Source: Ctenosaura bakeri (lineage: Eukaryota; Chordata; Lepidosauria; Squamata; Iguanidae). From it: a DNA stretch of 64,000 bases. Shown here piece by piece: positions 12,172-25,400 of the stretch; the stretch's first letter is position 1, and each line of letters opens with the position of its first letter. A program made the translations under genes and the position numbers. The notes below the pieces were generated by a model. The model did no database searches. It saw nothing but the letters and a program-made list of their open reading frames with translations, and was not told where the DNA came from. The stretch is from contig CAOLHI010001020.1 in assembly GCA_948474755.1 (NCBI GenBank), positions 124,001-188,000 on the forward strand, written 5' to 3'.

Positions 12172-13419
12172 TCTTCAAATTTGCAGATAACGTGACATTA
12201 GGGGGGTAGCTAACAGGCAAGAGTACAAGATCAGAATTCAAAATGACCTTAACAGTTTAGGGAGCTGGACCAAAACTAACAAAATGAATTTCAACAGGGA
12301 GAAGTGTAAGGCACTTAAATGGAAAAAATGAAATGCAAAAATACAGAATGGGCAGTACCTGGCTTGACCACAGTACATGCAGCAGCTAAAAAAGCAAATG
12401 AGATTCTAGGCTGCATCAATAGGATCATAGTGTCTGGGACAAGGGAAGTAGGAGTACCACTCTATTCTGCTTTGATTACATCTCCTCTGGACTACAGTCA
12501 GCCCTCCACATTTGTGAGTTTGACTTTCACAGATTTGACTGTGAGTTTCTCCAAACCCTGCCCCCTCCCACTTCAGGTGCTTCTTTTTTGGGGGAATCTT
12601 CCCTCCAGGCAGCTCCAATAAGGCCATCGGTCCTTTAAAAACCCACCTCTGGTCCTCCTCTTCCACCAGCCACTGTCTGGCCAGCTAAGGATAGCTTGCA
12701 ACACCACAAATCTTCTCCTGCTGCCCCTCTACACCCCATGAAGTAGATGGGAGAGAGAAGAAGTATAGGGCCACCACACTGACCCCCTCTCCTAGTTTAG
12801 ACCTTGGATGCCTGTTCTCCCCACCATACTCCAGCCCTTCCCACAGACACACACATATTTTGATATTTGCAATTTTTCCACTTTTGCAAGGGTCCAGTGC
12901 CCCAACTCTAACAAATGTAGAGGGCCAACTGTACTGTGTCCCATTCTGGGCATCACAACTGAAGGATATTGACAAACTGGAATGTGTCCAGAGGAGGGCA
13001 CCCAAAATGGTAAAAGGCCTGGAAACCATGCCATATGAGGAGGAGCTTAGGGAGCTGAGTATGTTTAGCTTGGAGAAGAAAAGGTTAAGAGGTGACATGA
13101 AAGCCCTGTTTATATATTTGAAGGGATGTCAAAGGGATGGAATAAGCTTGTTTTCTGCGGCTCCAGAGACTAGGATATCAGGCAATTGCTTCGAACTACA
13201 GGAAAACCTAAACATTAGGAAGAATTTCCAAACAGTAAGAGCAGTTCAACAGTGGAACATCCCACCTCAGAGTATGGTGGGGTCTCCTTCTTTGGAGGTT
13301 TTTAAACAGAGGCTGGATGCTCTTCTGTTATAAGTGTTTCGATAATGTATTCCTGCATGGCAGGAGGTTGAACCTGATAGCCCTTGTGGTCTCTTCCAAA
13401 CTCTGTGATTCTATGATTC
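12172..13419 (+). mobile_element. CR1 LINE 3' end (ORF2 C-terminus), interrupted
   Basis: The region encodes the end of a CR1 ORF2, for example LECVQRRAPKMVKGLETMPY and EEELRELSMFSLEKKRLRGD, and later IRKNFQTVRAVQQWN. The 3' terminus is the CR1 hallmark GATTCTATGATTC at 13407-13419. A 437-bp DNA transposon (12495-12931) splits the sequence; removing it restores the CR1 reading GGACTAC|TGTGTCCCATTC. Frameshifts and stops show it is dead. Confidence 0.88.
12495..12931. mobile_element. Pogo/Tigger-like non-autonomous DNA transposon nested in CR1
   Basis: Inverted ends CAGTCAGCCCTCCACATTTG (left) and ACAAATGTAGAGGGCCAACT + G (right) are flanked by TA on both sides (12493-12494 and 12932-12933). 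This fits the Tc1/mariner-pogo rule of TA target duplication. No transposase frame is present. Confidence 0.82.
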
Positions 13420-14429
13420 ATGCAAGGAGGCACTAGCAGCAGTGGCAGTGATGCAAGAAGGAGGCTAACTACAAGCCACATATCTGCTGAAAGCCTAAAT
13501 GTGAGGGAGAAAGGTCTTTGGAATCATGGTACTATGGGAAGGATTGCTCGAAAAACTACTTGTGCAATAGAAGGCTCAGTGTTTGGCACCTTTTTCCATT
13601 GCTTTCTTGTTTTTTCTTTTCCTTACTACCATAGCCTTCTCTTCCTCCTTCCACATCACTGCCAGTGGAGATATAGGATGTGTACATGTTTTAACATCCC
13701 ATACAATTTAATTTCTCTGCAAAATGGAAAGGCCTGTAATCTAACATGGCATCTTTTGCCATCTTTGTGCCCTCAGTTGCCAATATTAGTTTAAGTGAAA
13801 GGGTGTGCACAAAGTGTTCTTTCATGGTTTAGATGCACATGTCTTCTCAATTTTTTTACCATGCCATAAATCCACATTGAAGAAGGTTAAGTGTGCTTTC
13901 AGCATCAGGAAAGCACCAGCACTGATGTAACTGTATAATTTGTGGACTATTTTTGGATTTTCCTATAGTGCAAGCGCTCACAGAGAGTAATGGTGGCTGT
14001 AATGGGAAATTACGTTAGATATGGACAGCCATAGAAAAGAGGATATCATACAGTATAAATTATTTTAAAACTAACACTGTTAGCACTGCTAGAGTAAGCA
14101 TATGTGCAACCATTATGAGACTTTATGGATTGTGCCCTTTCAAAAATGGTGTACAGGATCACTCCTGCCCTTGAGTACTCAGTCTAAGTTTGCCCACATA
14201 GACATATTTAAATTTCACAAAATGGTACCAGCTTGCGAAAGAGCACAGTATTGCTCATCACTAGGGCACTGTTGCTTTCCAGTGAAATCTCCTGACACTT
14301 CATTTCACAGAGCACTCATAATCCTAATTGACACTTGTATGTGTCTGTGGGTGGGGAAGTAAGAATATAGAATTTTCACAACAGTCAACTATGAAGAATT
14401 GCAAAAAGATCATTCTGGATCATCTTAAT

Positions 14430-14625
14430 GTTGTACGTCTCCATGTCACTTCCGAGGCAAACCTAAGGCAAACCATTACAGAGTTTTCTTGGCAAGATTT
14501 GTTCACAGTGAATTGCTTCCTTTGAGGATAAGAGTGTATGACTTCCCTAGGATCACCCAGTGGGCAGAGATTTGAGCCCTGGTGTTTCAGAATCCAACAC
14601 TCAAACTACTACATCATTCTGGTTC
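14430..14625 (-). repeat. tRNA-derived SINE, reverse orientation, diverged
   Basis: On the minus strand the order is tRNA-like head near 14620, B-box-like CAGGGCTCAAATCTCTGCCC, body AGGAAGCAATTCACTGTGAA and tail near 14435. It matches the SINEs at 2065 and 11757 but with many changes. Confidence 0.65.
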
Positions 14626-14667
14626 TCAGCATGTTTCATTTCCAGCTCTGATGCTTTAAAGACAATA

Positions 14668-15108
14668 TAGCTGGCCCTCCACATTTGCTAGGGTTAAGGA
14701 CACACGACTCCTGCAAAAATGGAAAAACTGCAGATACCCAAATGTAAGTGTGTGTCTGTGGGATGAGGGCCAAGGCATGGTGGAAAGAATGGGCACCCAG
14801 GGTTCAAAGCAGGTCAGGGAAGGGAGAGGAAAAGGGGATTGTTTGGCATGATGGTCCTATACTTCTCTCGCCCATTTCATTTCTTGGCCAGGTAGGGGGC
14901 ATCAGGAGAGGATTTGTGATGCTGAGAAACTGGACTTTGATATATCCTTAGCTGACCAGGAAGCAGCTGGGAGGAGGAGGAGGAGGCATAGCCTAATCAG
15001 AGCTACTGAGAGAGAATGAATCACTTGAGATGAGGGGGATGGGGTTGGAGAAACTTGAAAGTAATGAAATCCATGAAAGTTAAACCTGAAAATATGGAGA
15101 GCCGACTG
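14668..15108. mobile_element. Pogo/Tigger-like element, second copy
   Basis: The left end AGCTGGCCCTCCACATTTGC and right end (GGAGAGCCGACTG, then TA) match the element at 12495. Internal sequence is shared with the copies at 29378 and 37457. Confidence 0.72.
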
Positions 15109-15784
15109 TAACATATTTTATAGAAGCTCAGATATAATATTTTAGTCTAGATCCCAAATATACCCATATCAAAGAGAGATTATCATTTCATTACAGTAGG
15201 TTTGATCTGTTACACAGCAGTAATCACTTTCTCTCATTTTTAGCTCTTCCCCAAACTTGCTCCACCCCTATTTTAGCAAGTACAATTTTCCTAGTGTTCT
15301 CCTCTTGTTACTTTCTTTAAAACTGCTGATGCCAGCAGACATGCTGGCATGTCAACAACTCCATGGCAGAAAATACTAAGCTCACTAGAATTTTAAAGCA
15401 CATTGTGCTATATCAGGTTTAAATAACAGTTTCCAAAGGCTTTGAAGAGGTTACTAAAGAAATGTTTGCCTTGCACTGCCTTGTCATATTTGGCAAAATT
15501 CTGAGATTCGACTGTAGAGAACTCCCAACAAAATGTGTCATTTTAAATAAATTTTTCAAATAATTAGATTGATTGCTCAGACCTTTTGAAAACTGACTCA
15601 CCAGAGAGGAGCAGTCTGGTGTACAAAATCTGAAGAATAAGGTCTCTCCATTGTTATTTGCATAAACTGCCAGGAATTAAATTCTAATCCAGTGAAACAT
15701 CTAGATCCATATTTTAAGAAACCATTTTGCTTTCTTCCACAGAGCACAAAGATTGCAGTCCAATACTAAGTTGCCTGTAAGTAA

Positions 15785-15960
15785 GGGCCTTTCTGCACTA
15801 CACTGTTATAGTGCTATCAGTCCACTTTCAACATCCTGTGAAATCCTGGGGCTTGCAGTTTAGGGAGGGGCCTTTAGAATTCTCAGCCAGAGAGCTCTTT
15901 GGCCTCAGTAAACCACAAACCCCAGAGTTGTACAAGATTGCACTGTTAACCATTCACATT
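15785..15960. repeat. Palindromic MITE, diverged copy
   Basis: The left half CTGTTATAGTGCTATCAGTC ... CCTGGGGCTTGCAGTTT and right half AAACCACAAACCCCAGAGTT are inverted to each other around an AT-rich middle. The end GGGCCTTTCTGCACTA resembles the ends of the other copies. Confidence 0.6.
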
Positions 15961-16745
15961 AATTCCAAACACAACCACTTGAATTAGAAAGCAACTCAAA
16001 ATCATGAAACATCACTATTTGATAGCCCCAGATGCTGACAACTGAATGTTACAAGCAACCAGTGTCCTGTGCAAGAATACGTCACCAATACTACTCTAAA
16101 TCCAACCAAAACTCAGAGCAAAGATTTGTGGGTACTATTTGGTCCCCATGGTACATCAACGCACAATTACTGAGCAACATAAGGATCAGTTGAAGGCACA
16201 TATGGCAATACTCTGAAGCAGCATTTCCCCTACACTCCATCTATTGTAACTATGACCTGGGTGAGGACCCAGTTTTTTACACAAAATGTTGAAAATGACA
16301 ATGTTAAGACCAAGAGGAAAAAATGCAAATACATAATGATTAATAAATGCAGTAGGTGTTTCCAGTAGAAGAAAGCATACACTTCCTTCAGCTGACAGAA
16401 GTTGATCTTCCTTAAAGCCAAGTGTGCACTGGGTCCCTTAAATACATATTACTCCCCCTACACCATTCCCTAGGCATATACTGGCCTTATCTGTCTCTTG
16501 GATGAAGACCAAAGAAACAGCCTCTGTCCCAATCTTATGGCCATGCTTTCTAGAAGCTAGTGGGGGCTACTAAAGGGTAGTTCCATTCCTCCTTCAGGGA
16601 CACAGGACCTCAGCTAACTAATCAGGGACAGAGAAGTCTCATGGCTGAATTGCCAAAGGAATGTAGAAACAACAGTAGAGCCAAGGAAGTTTACAAATGA
16701 GAACTTAATAGTTGCTACCTAACTACAAACCTAGGTAACAACTAT

Positions 16746-16845
16746 TAAGTTCTCACACACTCTCAGTCCCAGAAAACCCTGGGATAAGTTCACCTTAGGG
16801 TCTCCATAAGTTGAAAACAACTAGACGGCACATAACAACAAATTA
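16746..16845 (+). repeat. SINE 3' fragment
   Basis: Only the 3' half remains: CACACTCTCAGTCCCAGAAA followed by GGGTCTCCATAAGTTGAAAA, CAACTAGACGGCACATAACA and ACAA. Same family as the SINE at 11757. Confidence 0.6.
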
Positions 16846-17424
16846 CAAGCCTACCGATCTTATTCAGGATGCCTGAACATCAGCTAGGGGAAAATCTTGA
16901 TGCTCCCTATACCCACTTGAGTTATATGGTGCTATTTCAATGCCCATTGCAGCTGTATGGCACTATTTTGAACAGTAGTGGTAAGTTCTAGTCAGGGCAC
17001 CTTCTCACCACACTATCTACACTTATATGCCTGTCTAGTAATTAAGATATTATAACAGTAAGGGAAGAGACAATGGTTCCAAGACACGTAACAGTGGTCA
17101 AGATATTCTTAGATCCTTAGCTGTGCCCACAACATTTTGAGGTCAGTAAAATGTCCTATCCCTTCTCAAAAGAATTTTTAATTGTTTTGCAAAAGAAGGC
17201 TTGGCCTACAGTTATTTAAAAGGTTTATTAGGAAAGACAACCTCCTGAGCAAACAAACAATTCCATATTAGCTACAAAAAGAAATATTGAAAAGTATCAG
17301 TCCAAAAGAAAAAAGCCCTACAAAATTCACAACTGGGCTTCATTTTTAAAGGATTTTTTAAGGATCAACCAAAGCATCACAAAGAAATGGGCATAATTTT
17401 GAGTTGTTCAGAATACTTCATCAA

Positions 17425-17511
17425 GGCCATTTGCTCACTAGCCTGTTATAGCGCTATGATTCCACTTGCAACATCCTATGGAATCCTGGAGTTTGCAGTT
17501 TCGGGAGGGGC
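17425..17511. repeat. Palindromic MITE, half copy
   Basis: GGCCATTTGCTCACTAGCCT, GTTATAGCGCTATGATTCCA and GAATCCTGGAGTTTGCAGTT match the left half of the element at 41582. The right half is missing. Confidence 0.6.
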
Positions 17512-17983
17512 CAGGAAATGGCCCAAGTTATGTGCTACAAGAAGTAGGAGAATAGTGTGCAGCCAAATGATGTAGCCATGAAACCTGCATTTTATATCCA
17601 GTCCATGATGCAAACTGCAAAATGAATGAATTAGTCACTGGAAATTTTTCACCAGCTTAGTAAATTTCCTGCTTTTTACAAAAGAAATCACTTTTAATTT
17701 GCTTTTGCTTTTCTGCAGAAATATACCCTCTCAGGGAACAGCGGTAGGAACTATGCATCTTCCAGAAGTTGTGGACCTGTAACTCCCAATTGACTATGCT
17801 GGTTAGGGCTGTTGGGACTTGCACTCCAGTAGTATCTGGAGGGCCCTATGATTCCCATCCCTGACATATAAAATCAAACAATACCTAGCTAAACTATTAC
17901 TTATCAGCACTGAGTTAAAATACTATATAATTATACACAATGTAAAAAATATCATGAATTTGCCTTACTCTTTTGCACTAACA

Positions 17984-18834
17984 CAGTAGTTCTTAACCTG
18001 GGGTCCTGGGACCCCTGGGGTCCTCAAAGCCCTCTTAGTGGGTCCACAAAGCCCTACTGCTGGATACCAACAGCAGCAACAGGGACACAGCAGTGGGGTG
18101 TGTGTGTTGAAACTGCTCCTTGTTTGCAAGAGGGAACAGTTTGGGCATGTGCATACACCTGTCAGCATGTTCCTTTCATCAGGAATGCGCTCACGCTCAT
18201 ACACACACACGCTGCCACATCCCTGATGAAAAGAACAGGGCAGCAAGATGTTCGCATGCGTCCAAACTACTCTCTCATTTGCAAACAAGTGGGCAGCTTG
18301 GGCACAAACACATGCCTGTCTCCATGTCTCTGGAGACCAAGATTTGAATCCCCAATCAGCCCTGAAACCCGCTGGGTGACTTCAGGCAAGTCACCTACTC
18401 TCAGCCTCAGAGAAAGCCAAAGCCAAGAAAACTCCCATGATAGATTTGTCTTAAAGGCCATAAGTCAGTTTAAAGGGGAGAGACAAAATGGCCACAAAGA
18501 ACCCCCCCCCCCTCCATGACACTTTGTTGTTGTGTGCCTATTGCAACCCTAAAGTGAACCTATCACAGGTGTTGTTGTTTTTCGGCAAGATTTATTTAGT
18601 GAGTGTTTGCCTTTGCCTTCCTCTAAGGCTGAGAGAACGTGACTTCCCCAAGGTCACCCAATATCTGAGCAGGCATTTGAATCCCAGACTCCAGAAGCCT
18701 TCAATAAATAAATAAATATTTGAATATTTTAATCAAAATTGAAATATTTAAATCTTGTGTTAAGTCTTGGGGGTCCTCAGAAACAAATTATATTTACGGG
18801 GGGTCTTTGGTAAAGAAAAGATTAAGAGCCACTG
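17984..18834 (+). mobile_element. Composite hAT element carrying an inverted SINE pair
   Basis: The ends CAGTAGTTCTTAACCTGGGG and AAAGATTAAGAGCCACTG are flanked by perfect 8-bp repeats CACTAACA (17976-17983 and 18835-18842), the hAT signature. Inside are a CA/TG-rich part, a forward SINE fragment (about 18330-18475) and a reverse SINE fragment (about 18526-18690). The element at 61417-62340 has the same internal order in the opposite orientation, so the SINE pair belongs to the element family. No transposase is present. Confidence 0.85.
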
Positions 18835-21800
18835 CACTAACACATTTGGAAAACTGTTCATGAACAGCTGGCATTACATATTCTTCTACAGATTTCTCAG
18901 GAGAGTATACTCTATTTCTGTACTGATTGCACAACTTTTAAGACCAGGATTACATAATGCTCCTTCCCCCACAAAAGTACTGCATTCAGATAAGACTTAT
19001 GGGAATATAACAGCTTTATTCTTCATGTGTTTCCTACAGCAAAAAAATTACTTTGGAGTGATACATAGAAGAATCTGAAAAGAGAAAGAACGGGCTCCAT
19101 TCCTAAAAAATTTACAGTAAGAATTATGTGCAGTTCCTCCTTCTCTCCCTAATGTCTCTATGAATAGTTAGGATGATTTCACACAATACAGATTCCCGAC
19201 ACGTGGGTCCTCCACATGTACGATATATCAGTGGGAGATCTTCAGTCCACCTGTCTGCATGCTAAGAACAAAAAAAGAGATGCAATTCACATTGATTTGT
19301 TTTTATTCTCTTCCATTAGAAAAATTATGATCCACAATACTTTTGCCTACATGTAAAATAACAATGAAAAGTCTAGTCCCTAATGCTTAGCTCCCATCTC
19401 ACGTGCTATAGATTTCTCTGTACTCAGTGCAGAGGTAGTTATTTCAAGCACAGTAGGGAGTTGCATATGAGGAAAAGCCCTAAGACTGCAGCTACTGATA
19501 TGCTAATATCAAGATGCTCTTCAAAAAGAGCCAATACTTCTTTATTGTTAAATTCAGATTGCAATGTACTTTTAATACATTTTCTATTTAAAGAAAGTTT
19601 TTTAAAAAACCGCTTTTCATGACCACACGATTACACTGCAAATGAAATACAAAGTACAACATCATGCAGTTAATTATCCCCAAATAGTTCTGGGGTGGGA
19701 ATCACTGATAAATCAATCTCCTAATAGTAGATCATGCACAGGCAAAGGAAACCACCATCCTTATCAAGTTATGTGGAAACTGAAAATTATAGACAATGTG
19801 TATAACCCAGAGCTCAGTTTTACATCTGAAAACACTTCTACCTTCAAAACTGAAAACTAGAAATATTGCAGCTGACTTCTGATCAGAAAGATGATCTGAG
19901 ACCAGATATGGTATTTATCAGCAATTAATATTTATTAATATATGGAATAAAAATTAATATATGGAAATAACAAATCCCATACTTTACCTTCCTTCTTACT
20001 AAGCCTTTGTTCTTTGCTAAGCTACTATTATGATTTCCATTTTACTATCCATTTTTAACATTCACACAGGAAGCGTCCTCTGCTGGAACTAGGCTTTTAT
20101 GCTAGTGGAATTTTTAACAGGCAGTTTCACTTCTTCTGTCCCAGAAGGTTTGCTACTAACATTGGCTTTTACTAGGGGCTAGCTGTGCTGGATGTGTGAA
20201 TAAATTTTTTTACATATTTTTTGCTCCTGTCACTACTGAACCTGTATGTGTTAAACTAATACCTTTTCTCTAAAGTGGCTGTGGACATGCACTATTGACA
20301 TAGAAGAACCATTAGGTCAGAATGTGTTCAATATTTTGCACAGCTTTAAGGAATACATTATCATGTGCATACCATACTATCAGACCATGTAGCTTACTAT
20401 TGTTATTTGTGTATATGATCCATACTAAGCATTATTGTTTAGCTTTTACTTTTGTTGGTTTGCACTAAAGATTTCTAATTTTTTTATTGTTTCCTTAAGT
20501 TATTCACTGTTACATTAAGTTTCTTCGGCTAAGGTCACACAAACACACATCAAATCTGTTATTAAGATGGAATGTGGAAGGTGTCTCTAAGACACATTAA
20601 AAGAATTCCCATACAGTCATTTATTTAACAGTAAATATTTCCTTCCATTAAAAAAATTCACAGCAACTGTAGAGCAGCAGCCCCTTCTGTATAGATAATA
20701 TTAAGAGAAGCAATACTACATTTATATTTAACAATAAATTAGGAATCCCAGCTTACTAAGCTATGATTTAGACATACTGTATGTAGTCCATTCACTCCCA
20801 CATCATCCTTCATTCTTCATTAGCAGGCAAACAAATCAGGAAGGAAAAAAATTACTGTATATCTAAGCCTGAAAATTTTAGCTGTGTGGCAACAACACAG
20901 TCTTTCAAGCCAGCTTCAAACCTTCATTTAAAATTGGTTTGTGAACCCGATTTGGATAGGAAAAGTTGTTCATAATTACTGGTTTCACATGTAACATGAA
21001 GCTATCTGTAGAAATGTGGAAGTTGAGGGGAAATGGAAAAATTGGGGAAGAACCCTTTTTTCTTATGTTTTCCAAAGCTTTGTTAAAAAATAGGAAGGCA
21101 GGAGTATGGCATATTTTCTTTTAGAATGATGAATAAAATTTCATATATTTATTATATATTTGTTCCCTTCTTGTTACTTCTAAAGATTATACAGTGGGTA
21201 GACATTCATCTACTATTGTGCACAGAGTTTCACATCATTGTAATTCCTGGTCTTGGTTTCTTTTGTTCAAGGTTTTTTTTAATCAGAATTATGGCTGTAT
21301 GTCTACTTCACACTGTGGGGGACTAGAGGTGACAAAATAATTTTGTTTTACTATGTTGATGGTTTCTTCAGTTTTTAATGTTCTTTATTTTTGCCTATTC
21401 CTCTAAAATCAGCAAAAGCAAAGAGATTCCTTATAATCAGGTGACCCTTACAGTTCAAGACCTTGTAGTTCTATCGGAAATATTAATATTTAAAAAGCAT
21501 ATTCATTTGAAACTATTTCCTGTATTATCTGCACTGTTAACATATCAAACATGATACTTTTATGCCAAATCATATTATCCATAGCACAGCTTATATTCCT
21601 AAGGCAAGGAAGTGATTTTCAATCTGTAAAGGATACTAATATAGCATTTTTTCCATTTTTCTGAAAATTTCCACCTTTGCCAAAACAAGCAGGAAACGTT
21701 TTCCCCATGGCTTCAAAATTTCAGCAAATTTTATGTCTCTAACTATCTGCTCCCGATCTGTTTACCCAGCTGTTGAAACATGAGTGAAAAAGCTGTGTTT

Positions 21801-22029
21801 GTTAGCATGCTGTTTGTGTATACTTTTTTTTTAAATAGCAAGGATTGCTAGCTTAGTATTTTGTGTGAGCACAGCCCAAGCCATACAGAGGAAAAAAAAC
21901 TGAAGAGGAAAAAAAAGGCTGACCCGGCAGCTAAACCTCAATTCAACATTGGCAGTAGGTTAAGGTCTTCTATGACACTTGAGGGTGGGCTTATTTAGGA
22001 GATGGAGAAGAGAACTCTATGGCACACAA

Positions 22030-22470
22030 AAGCCACTTCTGCACTAGTGCCACATCCTGGCATGGGGACACACGGACGCCAGGCTATGATATGTGCTACC
22101 ACATGACATCATTGAGGTCCTGCTCCTCTCGCATCCCCAGCTGACACTATCATGTATCATTCAATTACAGGAAAAAATCCAGTAACAGACCTCTTTTGTG
22201 CGATGATCGCGTTGGCTGGGGCCATGTGGAAAGGGTAGAAGCACTACCTAGGCGCTTCCTTCCTCAGTGCAGCACAGGAAGAGGCAGCTGTACTGCGGAA
22301 GGAAGGAGAGTGTCCTGACTGACACCATCCATCGGCAGCTGATCAGGTGCAGAGGGGAGCATTCGAGACATGCTCCCATCCTGGTAAAGGCACTGCCGGG
22401 ATCACACCAGTGTCAAAATGTGGAGATCTGGGCCAGCCAGCGCTATGACAATCAGGTCTGCTTTAAATTC
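22030..22470. repeat. GC-rich non-autonomous DNA element (relative of 32474)
   Basis: It shares with 32474-32905 a partly palindromic core: CGCTTCCTTCCTCAGTGCAG ... CTGTACTGCGGAAGGAAGG. It is GC-rich within AT-rich flanks and has no coding potential. Ends are uncertain and no target duplication was found. Confidence 0.45.
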
Positions 22471-25400
22471 TCCCCTCCTGGAGAAGCAGAACCCTTCTAT
22501 ATATTCACCACCCCTGGCTCCTTCTCCACATATATCTCCCTTCTGCTTTCCCTAAACCCATAACCCTTGTAACTATGGGCAAAATGTTTGAGGTTTATTC
22601 CAATGAATATGTCACTGGTGGTAGCGTGTGTAACTGAGCTCAAATTAAAGAGACACTGTATGGAGACTGATCTTTAAAAAATTATAATAATATCTTTATT
22701 AAACAAACTGCAAGGGAAAGGTATTTGGCAATTAAAGGTTATCAAACAGGAAAGCACTTTCAGCTCTTAACAGGCAAACACTTCCCCAACTCTCTCACTC
22801 CCTTAAGGAACTCTTTCCCCTTTTAAATTCACAGAAGGAACTCTTTTTCAAACCCTGTTTCTGATATTTAACTGTTCTGCTGGCTCCCCTGTCCAGCCCC
22901 TCCCTCAGGCTAACCTGGGTTCTACAGTCAGCAAACCAATCAAATTAAATCCCTCTCTGTTGCTAGAGCGGCTCTGCCGGCTACACCCCCCTCCAGGGTT
23001 CATCACAACCCGGACACTGTGAGATGCAGATAGGTGTCAAAAGGGCCAAAGTGCTGCCCTCCAAGATGAGGAGAGTGGCTGGAGGTTCAGGGGAAACAAC
23101 TGAGGGGAGATACCACCGCTGTTACCTGGGATGGCTGGCTCAGTCTACTTAATGAGGGAAGCCTGTGGAGAAATGTAGAACACACTTCTCTTTTCTCTGC
23201 TTAACAACCACTGTCTTTTCTTTTATACCTGTGATTGCAAGAAAAATCATCCAGGAAACTTTGAGATCCAGCACCTCCTGGACAGCTGTATCAGTCTCAC
23301 TAAATAAGCACAAAACTGTAATCCTTAATGAACTCTCAGCATCACCTGGTCATTTTAACAATGTACAGGAGTATTTATGAAGAATGCATACATTGCCATG
23401 AAGGAGTACATAAAACTGTGAGAACAGGTTCCCTTAGTTTATTTGCCTTTGTTTAAGAAGGAACCTAGTTCAGAAAGAGAGCTAGAAGAACTAGTACCGA
23501 ACTTCACTCATGTAACTGGCAGTAAAAGGATGAAATTAAGCAAATAATAGTTATTATGGCAATCAGGGAAATCATCCACAGCATGAGCTGGACTGTGCCA
23601 TAATTTCTCCTGAAAAATTCTTCCAAATCTATTTTTAGCAATTTGGCACATATCAGTACCCTGGAGAATCAACTTGCTGCATTGTAAGTCACCAAATGGA
23701 AAACATGCATTGTTCAGCATTAGCTGTTTATTGAATAAAACATTTGGAACAAAATTGCTTGTGTGCCACATTGGAAGCCAGGCTGTTTCAAAATACATTT
23801 TAGAACATTAGAACAGAAGGATCTGTTACTACTAAGAATTCCTCCACTGTCTCCCTCAAAAGCATTTCTGCTTTCTCTAATCAGGGGCATTACAAAACTT
23901 TCATCAATATCTGATCTTCATCACTGTTCAAAATCTGCCGTTCAAGCTGACCTATAATGCATCATGTCACAATACTACTCATTACTGAGTCACTTTTGAA
24001 TACTTCAAAAAGAAAGACAGTACGATAAATATAACTGCACAGATACCGTCTTTAAGGGTTATTCTTCTAAATCTATTAGATAACTATGTTTACCTAGATG
24101 ACGCAGGACAATAATCAAAGACATTTCAAAAGAAAATGTGACAGGCATTACATTTCAATGTTGAAATGTTTTCTCAACAGACTGGGCCTAAATCAGATTC
24201 CCAATCAAGAAATCTAAGAAGTAGAATTAGAAAATATTGCCTCTGGCTTCCAATCCTAGAAAGAAGAAAAAGTGACATCAAAAACTACTGTAGCAGGAAC
24301 AATTAGAAAGCCAACCAAAAGATTCTGAGCTTCTGAAGATAAAAGTGATGTACATGCATGCTGCATGGCAGAATCCCAATGACAGAGAATAATTTTCATA
24401 CATTTATTTTTATTATTATTAGCAGGAACCTAAAAATAGCACCACCATTCCTCATGAAGTCTCTGTAAATCAACTTGAGTGTAAACTTCCACATCTGTTT
24501 TCAGTTATGTTAATATATTGCAAATGTAATGGCAAAAATAAATCTTCAAGTCTACTTCTCAAAATATTTTATGGTGAATTGAATATACTTTTATTTGTTT
24601 GCAACTGAAGAATGCAGAGATGCTCAAACAAGGAGCATGACAAAAGACTTCTTTTTGCTACTTATTTTTTTCTGTTACTTATAAAAAGAAATGTATATTT
24701 CTTTCTCAATTAAAAAAATCTCCGGTTGTGATATTGTTACCAATGGTTATTTTGTACTACAGCAAGAAAATGCTATATTTTGGAGGCTATTTAGTTGTAT
24801 ATTAAGGACAAAAGCTTGCGAAATGAGGGTTATAATATAGTTGTTATAATGAATACAGTACAACACAGATCTTGAGACAGCATCTGTTGCCAAGCTGCAG
24901 CAACTGAATAAGGCAAAAAGGGGAAGTTCTTTCGTCAAAGCCACTGCAAAAGGCATAGAAGAGAAAGAAATTGCCAGAGGGAGCTAGTAGAGGGATGTGA
25001 ATTATAAATATTACAATTATTTACTTGCAACTCAAGCAGCAATTGTAACAAAACATTCTATAGTTTAGCAAACTTTCCTTCATCTTTTAAAAGCAGCAAA
25101 TATATTGTAATCAGAGTGTATAAGACTGAGAGTGATGTCAACACTTATGAATGAAGAAGGACTCTAATGGGGAACGCTGTTCCTCAGGATCTAAGGTCAC
25201 ATAGACATGAAAGCACTGTCACACGTGCCAAATGCTGGTCAAGTTTACAGTGACTAACAAGATTTGATACTTATCTGCAATAACAGACCACATAATACAT
25301 GTCTAAACATAGGGATACATATTGCAACGAAGCCAAATGCCATTCTATCCTCATACCTCTTTAGGTAACAGTGTAATGCAGCGACAACTCTAAGGGTTTG

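Noticed and set aside
12860..13333. 157-codon frame that looks like a real protein
   Set aside because: It is the C-terminal part of a dead CR1 ORF2, entered through a nested transposon, so its first residues are artificial.
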